A stretch of 15,039 nucleotides of DNA from CAZKTF01 sp964555565 (lineage in GTDB: Bacteria > Planctomycetota > JAJSAM01 > JAKLKS01), in NCBI GenBank assembly GCA_964555565.1, contig CAZKTF010000071.1:1-15039 (forward strand), given 5' to 3'. Each line of letters begins with the position of its first letter. Within the stretch, counting starts at the first letter, position 1. The translations under genes were made by a program, and so were the position numbers. Positions 5,678 to 13,106 of this stretch are shown piece by piece. A model generated the notes under the pieces. The model was not told the origin of the DNA. It saw nothing but the letters and a program-made list of their open reading frames with translations, and did no database searches.

Positions 5678-8143
5678 CTAGAAGAACCGCTCGAAGGAGA
5701 AGGAGACCACGCGCGTGCGGTCCCCGACGACCTTCCGGAGCGGGAACCCGAAGTCGAACCGGAGCGGCGCCGGGCCGAGGAGCGGGATCCGGATGCTGAA
5801 CCCGACCCCCGCCGACGACCGCCAGTTCCTCGCGAGCCCCCCGGTGTTCTCCGCCAGGTTCGCCGCGTCCACGAAGGCCACCCCCCGGATGAGGTCCGAG
5901 TAGAGCGGCACGCCGTACTCCAGGCCGGCGGACGCCACGGCCTCGCCCCCCATGGGGTCTCCCTCGTCCGCATCGACGTACCGCAGGGACTGCCAGTAGG
6001 GCCGCGAGGGGTCCCGCCCCGCCGTCACCTCCGCCGGGGTGAGCGTGCGGTGCGGGTCCCCCTGCCCGCGCGGGCCGACCCCGCCGTACTCGAAGCCGCG
6101 GACCGCGCCGATCCCGCTGCTGCCGCCCGCGAAGTACCGCTCCGTGATCGGGACCGCGTCGGTGCCCGAGAGGGCCCCCGCGAACCCCGCCGACGCCCGG
6201 AAGGTGAGGGTGTGGGGCCGGTCCTCGGCGTCGCGGCGCACCTCGAAGGTCCGGCTCGCGGAAAGGGCCTCCTTGTGCAGGTTGAAGTCCCCCCCCAGGC
6301 TCCCGCCCACGAGCTCCGCCGACCCGCCCACCACCCACCCGCGGCTGGTGAGCGTCTCCTCGTCGATGCGGCTCCAGCCCAGGTCCAGGGCCAGGCCGCG
6401 CACGGAGTTCCGCCCGGCGATGTCGAAGACGTTGGGGGCCGCGTCCCGGTCGATGCTGCTCACCCGGGACGACTCGAGCCGCGGGCGGACCCCGGCGTAG
6501 AAGACGTCGTCCAGGTCCTCGCGCGGGACGAGCCAGCGCCGGCGCAGGTTGAGGCGCAGCCCGCTCTCGACGGAGTCGTAGCGGAACAGCCGGCTCGTGG
6601 TCGCGAAGACGTCCACCCCGAACAGGACCGGGCGGTCGAAGATCCACGGGTCGCTGAAGGCGACCCGGTAGTCGCTCTGGCCGGTGCCGGGCGAGAGGAG
6701 GAACGCCAGGGTCTGCCCGGCCCCCTTGAAGGCCCGCCCGGAGCCCAGGTCGGAGAGGCGCGCCGGGGAGTCGGAGATGTCGAAGTTGTTGAACAGGACG
6801 TCGAAGGTCCCGAAGAGCCCGGTGTCGCTCGAGACCCCGAAGCCCATCCGGAGCTTGCTCGTCTGGGCGGACTCCTCCACCCGGATCTCCACGTCCTTCT
6901 GGTCGGGGCGGTCGGTGTCGTGCAGGAGCGGGACCACCGAGTTGAAGTAGTGGGTATCGAGGACGCGCCGCACGGACTTCTGGATCGCGTGGTAGTCCAG
7001 CGGGTCCCCGGGGGCCACGGTGAACTCGCGGAGGATCACCTTGTCGCGCGTCTGGACGTTCCCCGAGACGTCCACCGAGCGGACCGTGAACCGTCGCCCC
7101 TCCTGGACCGCGAAGCGGACGTCCTGCACGCGCCCCTCGGGGTGGAGGACCGGCTCGACGTCCACCCGGGCGCCGGCGAAGCCCTGCCGCTGGCACTCGG
7201 CCACCATCTTCCGCGCGACGGCCTCGATGTCCGGCCTCCGCCAGCGGGACCCGGAGGTCGCCCCGGAGGCCCGGGCCGCGACCTTGTCCCGCTCGGGGAG
7301 CGAGGCCCCGCCCGTGACCTGGACCTCGCCCACGGTCCAGGCGCCGCCCTCCTCGACGACCACCGTGAGGGTCGCCCCGGAGCGGTCGTCGGCGAAGCGG
7401 ACGTCGCGGACGCTCACGCGGGCGTCGAGGAACCCCTCGTCCCTGTAGAAGCCGAGGAGCGCGACCCGGTCCTCCTCGATCTTCCGCTCCACGTAGGGGT
7501 GCGGGGAGAGGAGCCGGGAGGAGCGGAGATCCATGAGCCTCCGGAGCCTCGCGTAGGGGAAGGACGCGTTGCCGAGGATGGTCACGTCGGTCACGAGGAC
7601 CCGGGGCCCCTCCACGATCCGGAACACGACCTTCTTCGCGTCGGCGTCGTCGAGGACCTCGGGCTTCACCTCCACGAAGTGGTAGCCGTCCTCGCGGTAG
7701 CGGCGCGCGATGCGCCGCGCGTCGCTCTCCAGGCGGTAGGACGCCAGCGGGTACCCCCTGCGGGTCTCCGCGTCCGCCCGGAGGTCCGCCTCCGGCATGG
7801 AGACGTTGCCGAGGAACAGGACCTCGGACACCACGGGGTTCTCGCTCACGCGGAAGGTGAGCCGGAGTCCCTCGGGGACCGCCTCCTCGGTGACGGAGAT
7901 GGTCTCGAAGAAGTCGTGGAGCATGCTCACGTCGCGGGCCAGGAGCTCCCGGTCGAGCGGCTTTCCCTCCTTCGTCCGCATCGAGTACTTGAGGGTGGCC
8001 TCGGAGTACCGCCGGTTCCCCTCGAAGACGATCCTCTGGACATCGACCGACTCCTGGGCGGGAGCCGCGCGGACCGGGGCGAGGACGCACGCCAGGGGGA
8101 CGAGGACGCGTCCCGCCGCGCGCGCGAACCGGCCGATCCCCAC
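5678..8143 (-). CDS. bamA: Outer membrane protein assembly factor BamA
   Basis: BamA is the essential outer-membrane insertase. The 821-aa product has a signal peptide (1 to about 29, APA cleavage site). Five POTRA domains follow, each recognisable from its strand motif, starting near residues 34 (VQRIVFEGN), 104 (VSEVLFLGN), 183 (LVTDVTILGN), 270 (TVGEVQVTGG) and 353 (TVRSVDVSGN). The C-terminal 16-stranded barrel runs from about 430 to 821. The barrel shows the VRGF lid-lock motif at 681-684 and ends in Phe-Phe, the usual outer-membrane beta-signal ending. Between VRGFEYGGVGPR and GDPMGG there is an insert of about 35 residues, expected in extracellular loop 6. The GTG start is fixed by AGGAGG six bases upstream and by the signal peptide. 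It follows dnaB with 43 bases between and precedes skp. Confidence 0.97.
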   Translation of the reverse strand: MGIGRFARAAGRVLVPLACVLAPVRAAPAQESVDVQRIVFEGNRRYSEATLKYSMRTKEGKPLDRELLARDVSMLHDFFETISVTEEAVPEGLRLTFRVSENPVVSEVLFLGNVSMPEADLRADAETRRGYPLASYRLESDARRIARRYREDGYHFVEVKPEVLDDADAKKVVFRIVEGPRVLVTDVTILGNASFPYARLRRLMDLRSSRLLSPHPYVERKIEEDRVALLGFYRDEGFLDARVSVRDVRFADDRSGATLTVVVEEGGAWTVGEVQVTGGASLPERDKVAARASGATSGSRWRRPDIEAVARKMVAECQRQGFAGARVDVEPVLHPEGRVQDVRFAVQEGRRFTVRSVDVSGNVQTRDKVILREFTVAPGDPLDYHAIQKSVRRVLDTHYFNSVVPLLHDTDRPDQKDVEIRVEESAQTSKLRMGFGVSSDTGLFGTFDVLFNNFDISDSPARLSDLGSGRAFKGAGQTLAFLLSPGTGQSDYRVAFSDPWIFDRPVLFGVDVFATTSRLFRYDSVESGLRLNLRRRWLVPREDLDDVFYAGVRPRLESSRVSSIDRDAAPNVFDIAGRNSVRGLALDLGWSRIDEETLTSRGWVVGGSAELVGGSLGGDFNLHKEALSASRTFEVRRDAEDRPHTLTFRASAGFAGALSGTDAVPITERYFAGGSSGIGAVRGFEYGGVGPRGQGDPHRTLTPAEVTAGRDPSRPYWQSLRYVDADEGDPMGGEAVASAGLEYGVPLYSDLIRGVAFVDAANLAENTGGLARNWRSSAGVGFSIRIPLLGPAPLRFDFGFPLRKVVGDRTRVVSFSFERFF

Positions 8144-8164
8144 CTGCGCCCTCCTCCCCTGCGG

Positions 8165-8181
8165 CCCCGCCGGCGGCGGGG
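8165..8181 (-). other. GC-rich hairpin between dnaB and bamA
   Basis: A perfect 7-base-pair all-GC stem with a 3-base loop fills part of the 43-base gap between the dnaB stop and the bamA start. It ends just before the strong bamA ribosome-binding site. No U-run follows on the transcribed strand, so it is not a standard intrinsic terminator; it could act as a pause site or an RNA-processing boundary. Confidence 0.4.
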
Positions 8182-8186
8182 GCTTC

Positions 8187-9551
8187 CTACACGCGCTGCC
8201 GCGCCCCGCTCTCGAACCGCATGTAGGGCGCGAGGAACGTGAGCGGGACCACGCCCGTGGGGCCGTTGCGCTGCTTGGCGACGATCAGCTCGGCCTGCCC
8301 CGCCTCCTCCGCCTTGCGCTTCGGGTCGTGGATGTAGTACTCCTCGCGGTGGAGGAGCAGGACCACGTCCGCGTCCTGCTCGATGGCCCCGGACTCGCGC
8401 AGGTCGCTCATCCGAGGGCGGTGGTCCTCGCGGGCATCGACCGCGCGGTTGAGCTGCGAGACGGCGATGATCGGGACCTGGAGCTCGCGGGCGAGGGCCT
8501 TGATGCTCCGGCTGATGAGGGAGATCTCCTGCTGGCGGCTCTCCGAGCGGCTCCCCACCCCCGCCTCCATGAGCTGGAGGTAGTCCACGATCACGAGGGC
8601 GATCTCCTCGCGCGCCTTCAGGCGGCGCGCCTTGGCGCGGAGCGCGAGCGGGGTGAGCGAGGGGGTGTCGTCGATGAAGATGCGGGCCTCGCTGAGCTTC
8701 CCGACGGCCCCGGAGAGCTTGCTGAAGTCCTCGTCGGCGAGGAAGCCGCGCCGCAGGCGCACCCCGTCCACCTTCGCCCGGGAGCAGAGCATGTTCTGGA
8801 CGACCTGCGCGCGGGCCATCTCGAGGGAGAACAGCGCCACGGGCTTCCCCTCCACCACGGCCGCGTGCTCGGCGATGCAGAGCGCGAGCGAGGTCTTCCC
8901 CATGGAGGGCCGGGCGGCCACCACGACCATCTCGGACGTGTGGAGGCCGCCGGTCATGTCGTCCAGGTCGTAGAAGCCGGTCCCCAGGCCCGTGAGGCGC
9001 CCCTCCCGCTCCTGGTACTTGTCGATCTGCTGGAAGACGTGCTTGAGGACGTCGCCGATGCGCGAGATCTCGCCGGTCTCGGACTCGCGGTCGAGCTGGA
9101 AGAAGGCGGCCTCCGCCTCGTCCAGGATCTCGCGCCCCTGGCGGGCCCCGTCGTGGGCGGAACGGAGGACGCGGTCGCAGGCCCCGATGACGCCGCGGCG
9201 CAGCGCCGTGTCGCGGACGATCCGGGAGTAGTGCACGGCGTGGGCCGCGGTCGGGACCCGGTCCATGATCGTGACCAGGGCGTCCGAGCCCCCCACGGCG
9301 TCCAGCACGCCGCGGTGCTGGAGGTCCTCCCGGAGGGTGACCGCGTCGCAGCCCTTGCCGGAGTCGTAGAGGCCGATCATCGCCTCGAAGAGCCGGCGGT
9401 GGGCGTCGCGGTAGAAGTCGTCGGCCCGCACCAGCGTGGCGACCTCCCCGATCACCTCGTTGTCGAGGAGCATCGAGCCCAGGACCGCGATCTCGGCCTC
9501 CAGGTCGTGGGGGGGCGCTCGGTCGATGCGGTCGAGAGGGGCTGCGGCCAC
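8187..9551 (-). CDS. dnaB: Replicative DNA helicase
   Basis: DnaB is the hexameric 5'-3' helicase at the replication fork. With the GTG at 9551 the product is 454 aa, the normal length. The N-terminal DnaG-interacting helical domain opens with PPHDLEAEIAVLGSMLLDN. The RecA-like ATPase has Walker A ARPSMGKTS (213-221), the SLEM motif, Walker B LVIVDYLQLM (319-328), the RQQEISLISRSIK...VSQLNR block, and the KQRNGPTG arginine-finger region near the end. An alternative GTG at 9608 would add 19 residues (473 aa), but they do not resemble DnaB, and that codon lies inside a hairpin stem. The 9551 GTG has AGGA six bases upstream. rplI upstream is the common neighbour; bamA downstream is not. No intein is seen in the Walker A region, a common insertion site in this gene. 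Confidence 0.96.
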   Translation of the reverse strand: MAAAPLDRIDRAPPHDLEAEIAVLGSMLLDNEVIGEVATLVRADDFYRDAHRRLFEAMIGLYDSGKGCDAVTLREDLQHRGVLDAVGGSDALVTIMDRVPTAAHAVHYSRIVRDTALRRGVIGACDRVLRSAHDGARQGREILDEAEAAFFQLDRESETGEISRIGDVLKHVFQQIDKYQEREGRLTGLGTGFYDLDDMTGGLHTSEMVVVAARPSMGKTSLALCIAEHAAVVEGKPVALFSLEMARAQVVQNMLCSRAKVDGVRLRRGFLADEDFSKLSGAVGKLSEARIFIDDTPSLTPLALRAKARRLKAREEIALVIVDYLQLMEAGVGSRSESRQQEISLISRSIKALARELQVPIIAVSQLNRAVDAREDHRPRMSDLRESGAIEQDADVVLLLHREEYYIHDPKRKAEEAGQAELIVAKQRNGPTGVVPLTFLAPYMRFESGARQRV

Positions 9552-9590
9552 GGGAGGTCCTCGGACGGGACACGCGCCCGCCTGCGGGGC

Positions 9591-9613
9591 GCCGGGTGAG
9601 AGTAACACCCGGC
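9591..9613 (-). other. Perfect hairpin in the rplI-dnaB gap
   Basis: An 8-base-pair perfect stem (GCCGGGTG with CACCCGGC) encloses a 7-base loop. On the transcribed strand it lies between rplI and dnaB, about 40 bases before the chosen dnaB start. It contains the alternative upstream GTG of dnaB in its 5' arm. No U-tract follows, so it is more likely an attenuator, pause or processing element than a full terminator. Confidence 0.45.
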
Positions 9614-9672
9614 TCCCCCGCGGGCGGAAGGGATCAGGGGCGGACGGACGGCGCGCGGGGGGACCCCGGGGG

Positions 9673-10128
9673 CTACAAGGGGGCCTTCGCCTCCACCACC
9701 CAGACCTTCACCGTCGCCATGACCTCGCCGTGGAGGACCACCGGGACGTCGAAGATCCCGAGCTCCTTGATGGGGCGCTCCAGGCGGACCTGGTCGTCGT
9801 TCACGGCCTTCCCGTCGGCGCGCAGGGCCGCGGCGATGTCCGCCGCGGAGACGGAGCCGAAGAGGTGGCCTCCCTCGCCCGCCCGGGCCGGGATGTTGAT
9901 GGAGCAGTTCTCGAGGGTCTTCGCCGCGGCCGTGGCCTCGGTCTGCTTCTTCGCCTCGTCGCGCACCACGCGCCGCTTCCCCGCCTCCACGAGCCGGAGC
10001 GCTTCGGGCGTCGGCTTCGCGGCGAGCTTGCGCGGCAGCAGGTAGTTGCGCGCGTAGCCGTCGGAGACCTCCACGACGTCCCCCGCCTTCCCGAGCGCCT
10101 CGACCCCCTTCAGCAGCATGAGCTTCAC
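9673..10128 (-). CDS. rplI: 50S ribosomal protein L9
   Basis: L9 binds 23S rRNA domain V near the L1 stalk and helps limit frameshifting. The 151-aa product has the N-terminal rRNA-binding domain (LLKGVEALGKAGDVVEVSDGYARNYLLPR, about 5-33), a long connecting helix rich in Lys/Glu/Ala (about 42-75), and the C-terminal domain with GHLFGSVSAADIAAAL (88-102) and the closing HGEVMATVKVWVVE. The start is GTG, giving MKLMLLKG; GGAGG lies seven bases upstream, and the family pattern (MKVILL-type) prefers this over the ATG three codons in. It sits 26 bases after rpsR in the standard rpsF-rpsR-rplI order. Confidence 0.97.
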   Translation of the reverse strand: MKLMLLKGVEALGKAGDVVEVSDGYARNYLLPRKLAAKPTPEALRLVEAGKRRVVRDEAKKQTEATAAAKTLENCSINIPARAGEGGHLFGSVSAADIAAALRADGKAVNDDQVRLERPIKELGIFDVPVVLHGEVMATVKVWVVEAKAPL

Positions 10129-10154
10129 GGTTGCACCTCCTCGAGGGCCGGGGC

Positions 10155-10388
10155 CTAGACGGCCACGTAGGGAAGGAGCGACAGGTACCGGGCCCTCTTC
10201 ACGGCGACCTTCGCCTGGCGCTGGTGGCGCGCGCAGTTCCCGGAACGCTTCCGGGAGAAGAGCTTCCCCTGGCCCGTGGTGAGCTTCTGCAGGGTCGGGG
10301 TGTCCTTGTGGTCGATGGTCTTGACCTTCGCCTTGCAGAAGCGGCAGCCGGTCCGCTCGAAACGCTTGAACTTCTTGTCGTCACCCAT
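10155..10388 (-). CDS. rpsR: 30S ribosomal protein S18, zinc-ribbon (C+) form
   Basis: S18 pairs with S6 on the 30S platform. The product is 77 aa, a usual size. It keeps CRFCKAKVKTIDHKD near the N-terminus and the basic RSGNCARHQRQAKVAVKRARYLSLLPYV at the C-terminus. Cys15 and Cys18 together with Cys52 and His55 form a plausible four-ligand zinc site, the so-called C+ version of S18. The ATG is preceded by GGAGGAGG, and extending further upstream would add residues absent from the family. It lies 28 bases after rpsF and 26 before rplI. Confidence 0.96.
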   Translation of the reverse strand: MGDDKKFKRFERTGCRFCKAKVKTIDHKDTPTLQKLTTGQGKLFSRKRSGNCARHQRQAKVAVKRARYLSLLPYVAV

Positions 10389-10416
10389 GGGTCCTCCTCC
10401 GTTCCCGGCCGGGCGC

Positions 10417-10812
10417 CTAGACCGCCATCCGGGGCGCATCGACCTCGTCATCGAAGATCGCCGTCCGCCGCACGGTCACGTCCGGCGGGACCTCGTCCTT
10501 GGGGTCCATGGCCAGCACCAGGCAGCGCAGGACCGTCTCCGATAGCCCGGCGTCCTGCTTGAGGACGTTGGCCGCGCCCGGCGGCCCCTCGAAGTAGGAG
10601 AGCCAGTAGGTGGCCCGCCGCGCCCCGCGGATGTCGTAGGCGAGCTTCCGCTCGTCCCAGCGCCCGCTCACCAGGATCTTCCCGCCGCACCGCTCCACGA
10701 GGCCCTTCATGTGGGCCTCGGCCCCGTCCCAGTCCTTCGAGGCGAGCCCGCTCTCGACGAGGAACATCGCCTCGTACCGGCGCTTCGCCCTCTCCGCCGT
10801 CGTCATCGTCAT
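10417..10812 (-). CDS. rpsF: 30S ribosomal protein S6
   Basis: S6 binds 16S rRNA as a heterodimer with S18. The 131-aa product has the ferredoxin-like fold signatures RRYEAMFLVE (11-20), GGKILVSGRWDERKLAYDIRG (43-63), ATYWLSYFEG (67-76) and the ETVLRCLVL segment (92-100), followed by an acidic low-complexity tail. There are two nearby ATG codons (10812 and 10806). I chose the first because AGGAGG lies eight bases before it; the second would give a longer spacing. The ribosome-binding site overlaps the pth stop (TGAGGAGG), so expression is closely tied to pth. Confidence 0.95.
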   Translation of the reverse strand: MTMTTAERAKRRYEAMFLVESGLASKDWDGAEAHMKGLVERCGGKILVSGRWDERKLAYDIRGARRATYWLSYFEGPPGAANVLKQDAGLSETVLRCLVLAMDPKDEVPPDVTVRRTAIFDDEVDAPRMAV

Positions 10813-10825
10813 CCTCGAGACCTCC

Positions 10826-11419
10826 TCAGGCCCGCCCGGGCCCCTCCGGCCCTCGCGGGCCGCCGTTGAACTTCGCCATGGCCGCCTCGGCACCCGAGGC
10901 GGCCCACGCCTCGACGGCGTCCGCCGCGCGGTCGAAGGACTCCCCGGCCCCGTCCCTCTCCGCCGGCCGGAACCGGGCCAGCACGTAGTCCGCCGGGTCC
11001 GCCGTCGTCGGCTCCCCGATCCCGATCCGGAGCCGGGGCCACTCCTCGCCCCCCAGCGCCCGGGCCACGTCGGTGAGCCCGTTGTGCCCCCCCGCCGATC
11101 CGGAGGTCCGCATCCTGAGGACCCCGGGCGGCAGGTGGTAGTCGTCGCACACCAGCATCAGGTCCGCCGGGACGGCTGCCGCGCGCTCCATCGCGCGCCG
11201 CACGACCATGCCCGACAGGTTCATGTAGGAGAGCGGCTCGACGAGGAGGACCTCCCGCCCCGCCAGCACCGCCCGGGCGGCCAGCGCGTTCAGCGTCCGG
11301 TCCCGGCGCAGCTCGACGCGGTGCCGGGCCGCGAGGCGATCCACCACCTCGAAGCCGCAGTTGTGCCGCGTCCCGGCGTACTCCGCGCCGGGGTTGCCCA
11401 GGCCGACCACCAGGAGCAC
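10826..11419 (-). CDS. pth: Peptidyl-tRNA hydrolase
   Basis: Pth cleaves peptidyl-tRNA released from stalled ribosomes and is essential in most bacteria. The 197-aa product has the family opening VVGLGNPGAEYAGTRHNCGF with Asn9 and catalytic His19, then PLSYMNLSG (Met66, Asn67), CDDYHLPPG with Asp92, and SGSAGGHNGL with Asn113. His95 replaces the commonly seen Asp two residues after the DD pair, which is a minor departure. The end is Ala/Gly/Pro-rich. The GTG start is supported by GGAGG six bases upstream and by the exact fit of the N-terminus. It follows rplY by 12 bases, and the rplY-pth pairing is a conserved translation-linked neighbourhood. Confidence 0.96.
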   Translation of the reverse strand: MLLVVGLGNPGAEYAGTRHNCGFEVVDRLAARHRVELRRDRTLNALAARAVLAGREVLLVEPLSYMNLSGMVVRRAMERAAAVPADLMLVCDDYHLPPGVLRMRTSGSAGGHNGLTDVARALGGEEWPRLRIGIGEPTTADPADYVLARFRPAERDGAGESFDRAADAVEAWAASGAEAAMAKFNGGPRGPEGPGRA

Positions 11420-11431
11420 CCGCCCCCTCCG

Positions 11432-12130
11432 TTACTTCTCTTCCTTCTTCTCCTTCTTCCTGGCCTCCTTGGCCGCGCTGTCCTCGGCCACCTTCGCCTC
11501 CTCCCGGGACTTGCGCTCCACCTCGCCGATGACCTCCGGCTGCACGGCCGCCTCCTCGGGGACCGCGGGCGCCGGCTCCTCGAGCTTGTGCGAGTAGGTG
11601 ACGACCGCCAGGACCTCCTCGGGAGGGGCCTTGGTGGTCACGCCCTTCGGCAGGCGGAGGTCGCGGACGTGGATGCTCTGCCCGATGTCCAGCGAGGAGA
11701 CCTCGCCCTCCAGCGACTCCGGCACGTCCTCCGGGAGGCAGTGGACCTCGAGCGCGCTCATCACGACGTTGAACACGCCCTCCTTCTTGAGCCCCACCGG
11801 CGTCCCCTTGAACACCAGGGGGACGCGGATCTCGATGGGCTTCCCCTTCACCAGGCGCTGGAAGTCCACGTGGAGGAGGCGCTCCCCCAGGCTGTCGTAC
11901 TGGACGTCCTTGAGCAGCGCGGGCATGGACTCGGCGCCGACGCGGAGGTCGAGGATGCGCACGCCCGTCTTGAGCGCGTGCTCCACCTCCCGCACGGCCG
12001 CCGCCACGTGGACGGGCGAGCCGCCGCCGCCGTACACCACGCCCGGGACCCGCCCGGCGCCGCGCAGGCGCCGCGCCGCCGCGGACCCGGCCTCGTCCCG
12101 CTTCTCGACCGTCAGGATGCCCCGCTTCAT
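11432..12130 (-). CDS. rplY: 50S ribosomal protein L25, long TL5/CTC form
   Basis: L25 binds 5S rRNA. This 232-aa version has the N-terminal L25 domain (1 to about 93, including RRLRGAGRVPGVVYG and LKDVQYDSLGERLLHVDFQR) plus the C-terminal CTC beta domain (about 97-180, including VPLVFKGTPVG and the LDIGQSIHVRDL segment). A tail of about 50 residues (183-232) is first Pro/Glu-rich and then alternates Lys and Glu, ending in KKEKKEEK. Such charged tails are common in long L25 proteins but vary greatly in length. The ATG has AGGAG six bases upstream. This is the only gene in the window with a TAA stop. It lies between prs and pth as in many genomes. Confidence 0.96.
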   Translation of the reverse strand: MKRGILTVEKRDEAGSAAARRLRGAGRVPGVVYGGGGSPVHVAAAVREVEHALKTGVRILDLRVGAESMPALLKDVQYDSLGERLLHVDFQRLVKGKPIEIRVPLVFKGTPVGLKKEGVFNVVMSALEVHCLPEDVPESLEGEVSSLDIGQSIHVRDLRLPKGVTTKAPPEEVLAVVTYSHKLEEPAPAVPEEAAVQPEVIGEVERKSREEAKVAEDSAAKEARKKEKKEEK

Positions 12131-12149
12131 GGTTCGCTCCTATGAGCCC

Positions 12150-13106
12150 CTATAGGAAGAGGCTGGAGATCGACTCGCTCTCGTGGATGCGCCGGATGGC
12201 CTCCCCGAGGAGACCGCCCACGCCCAGGACCCGCAGGTTCGGGAGCAGGGAGGCGTCCTGCGGGATCGTGTCCGTGACCACCACGGACCGGACCGGGACC
12301 GAGGAGAGCCGCTCGATGGCCGGGCCGCAGAAGACCGCGTGCGTGGCGCAGAGGTAGACCTCGCGGGCCCCGTGGGACGCGACGGCCTTCGCGCCCTCGG
12401 TGATGGTGCCGGCCGTGGAGATCATGTCGTCCACCAGGACGACGGTCTTCCCCTCCACCTCGCCGATGACGTGGACCGCCTCCGCCTTGTCCGGGCTGAC
12501 CCGCCGCTTGTCCACGATGGCGAGCCCCGCCCCGAGCGACTTGGCGTAGGCCCGCGCCATCTTGATCCCGCCCACGTCCGGTGCCACGACCACCAGGTCC
12601 TTCAGGCCGAGCGCCGCCAGGTGCTTCACCAGCACGGGCGCCGCGAAGAGGTGGTCCACGGGGATGTCGAAGAACCCCTGGATCTGCGGGGCGTGCAGGT
12701 CGAAGGCCAGCACGCGGTCCACGCCCGCCTTCACGATGACGTTCGCGACCAGCTTCGCGGAGATGGGGACCCGGCCCTCGTCCTTGCGGTCCTTGCGGGC
12801 GTAGCCGAAGTAGGGGAGGACCGCGGTCACGCGGCCCGCGCTGGCCCGCCGGAAGCAGTCGATGAGGAGGAGCAGCTCCACCAGGTTGTCGTTCACCGGC
12901 GGGCAGGTGGGCTGGACGACGAAGACGTCGTTGCCCCGGACGTCCTCCTCGATCTTCACGTTGATCTCGCCGTCGGGGAACCGGGAGATCGCGGCGTTCC
13001 CCACCTCGAGGCCCAGGTGGCGCGCGATGTCGCGGGCCAGCGCCGGGTGGGCGGTCCCTCCGAAGACCTGGAGGTCCCCGTAGCGGCTCTGCTTGCGCGG
13101 CGTCAC
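12150..13106 (-). CDS. prs: Ribose-phosphate pyrophosphokinase (PRPP synthetase)
   Basis: Prs makes 5-phosphoribosyl-1-pyrophosphate from ribose 5-phosphate and ATP, feeding purine, pyrimidine, NAD, His and Trp synthesis. The 318-aa product matches class I enzymes. It has FPDGEINV (43-50, ATP site), the flexible loop FGYARKDRK (100-108), FDLHAPQIQGFF (135-146), the VAPDVGGIKMA segment, and the PRPP-binding loop LVDDMISTAGT (224-234), where Ser230 stands in place of the more usual Asp. The GTG start overlaps the glmU stop (GTGA) and has GGGAGG six bases upstream. The glmU-prs coupling is widespread in bacteria. rplY follows after 19 bases. Confidence 0.97.
   Translation of the reverse strand: MTPRKQSRYGDLQVFGGTAHPALARDIARHLGLEVGNAAISRFPDGEINVKIEEDVRGNDVFVVQPTCPPVNDNLVELLLLIDCFRRASAGRVTAVLPYFGYARKDRKDEGRVPISAKLVANVIVKAGVDRVLAFDLHAPQIQGFFDIPVDHLFAAPVLVKHLAALGLKDLVVVAPDVGGIKMARAYAKSLGAGLAIVDKRRVSPDKAEAVHVIGEVEGKTVVLVDDMISTAGTITEGAKAVASHGAREVYLCATHAVFCGPAIERLSSVPVRSVVVTDTIPQDASLLPNLRVLGVGGLLGEAIRRIHESESISSLFL

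Noticed and set aside
6289..6296. Run of eight C (eight G in bamA coding strand), considered as a phase-variation tract
   Set aside because: BamA is essential and the run encodes ordinary Gly-Gly residues; length is at the low end for slippage and no other sign of contingency control is seen.
2890..8242. Very long open frames overlapping the lpx and bamA genes in other frames and on the plus strand (hundreds to over 1200 codons)
   Set aside because: They are shadows caused by high GC and few stop codons; their peptides are low-complexity Arg/Pro/Gly/Ala and match no family, while the opposite frame encodes clear enzymes.
13103..13106. Possible recoding of TGA as a sense codon, given its rarity as a stop
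   Set aside because: glmU, pth, lpxC-fabZ and lpxA all end at TGA exactly where their families end, and no frame contains internal TGA at tryptophan or other positions.
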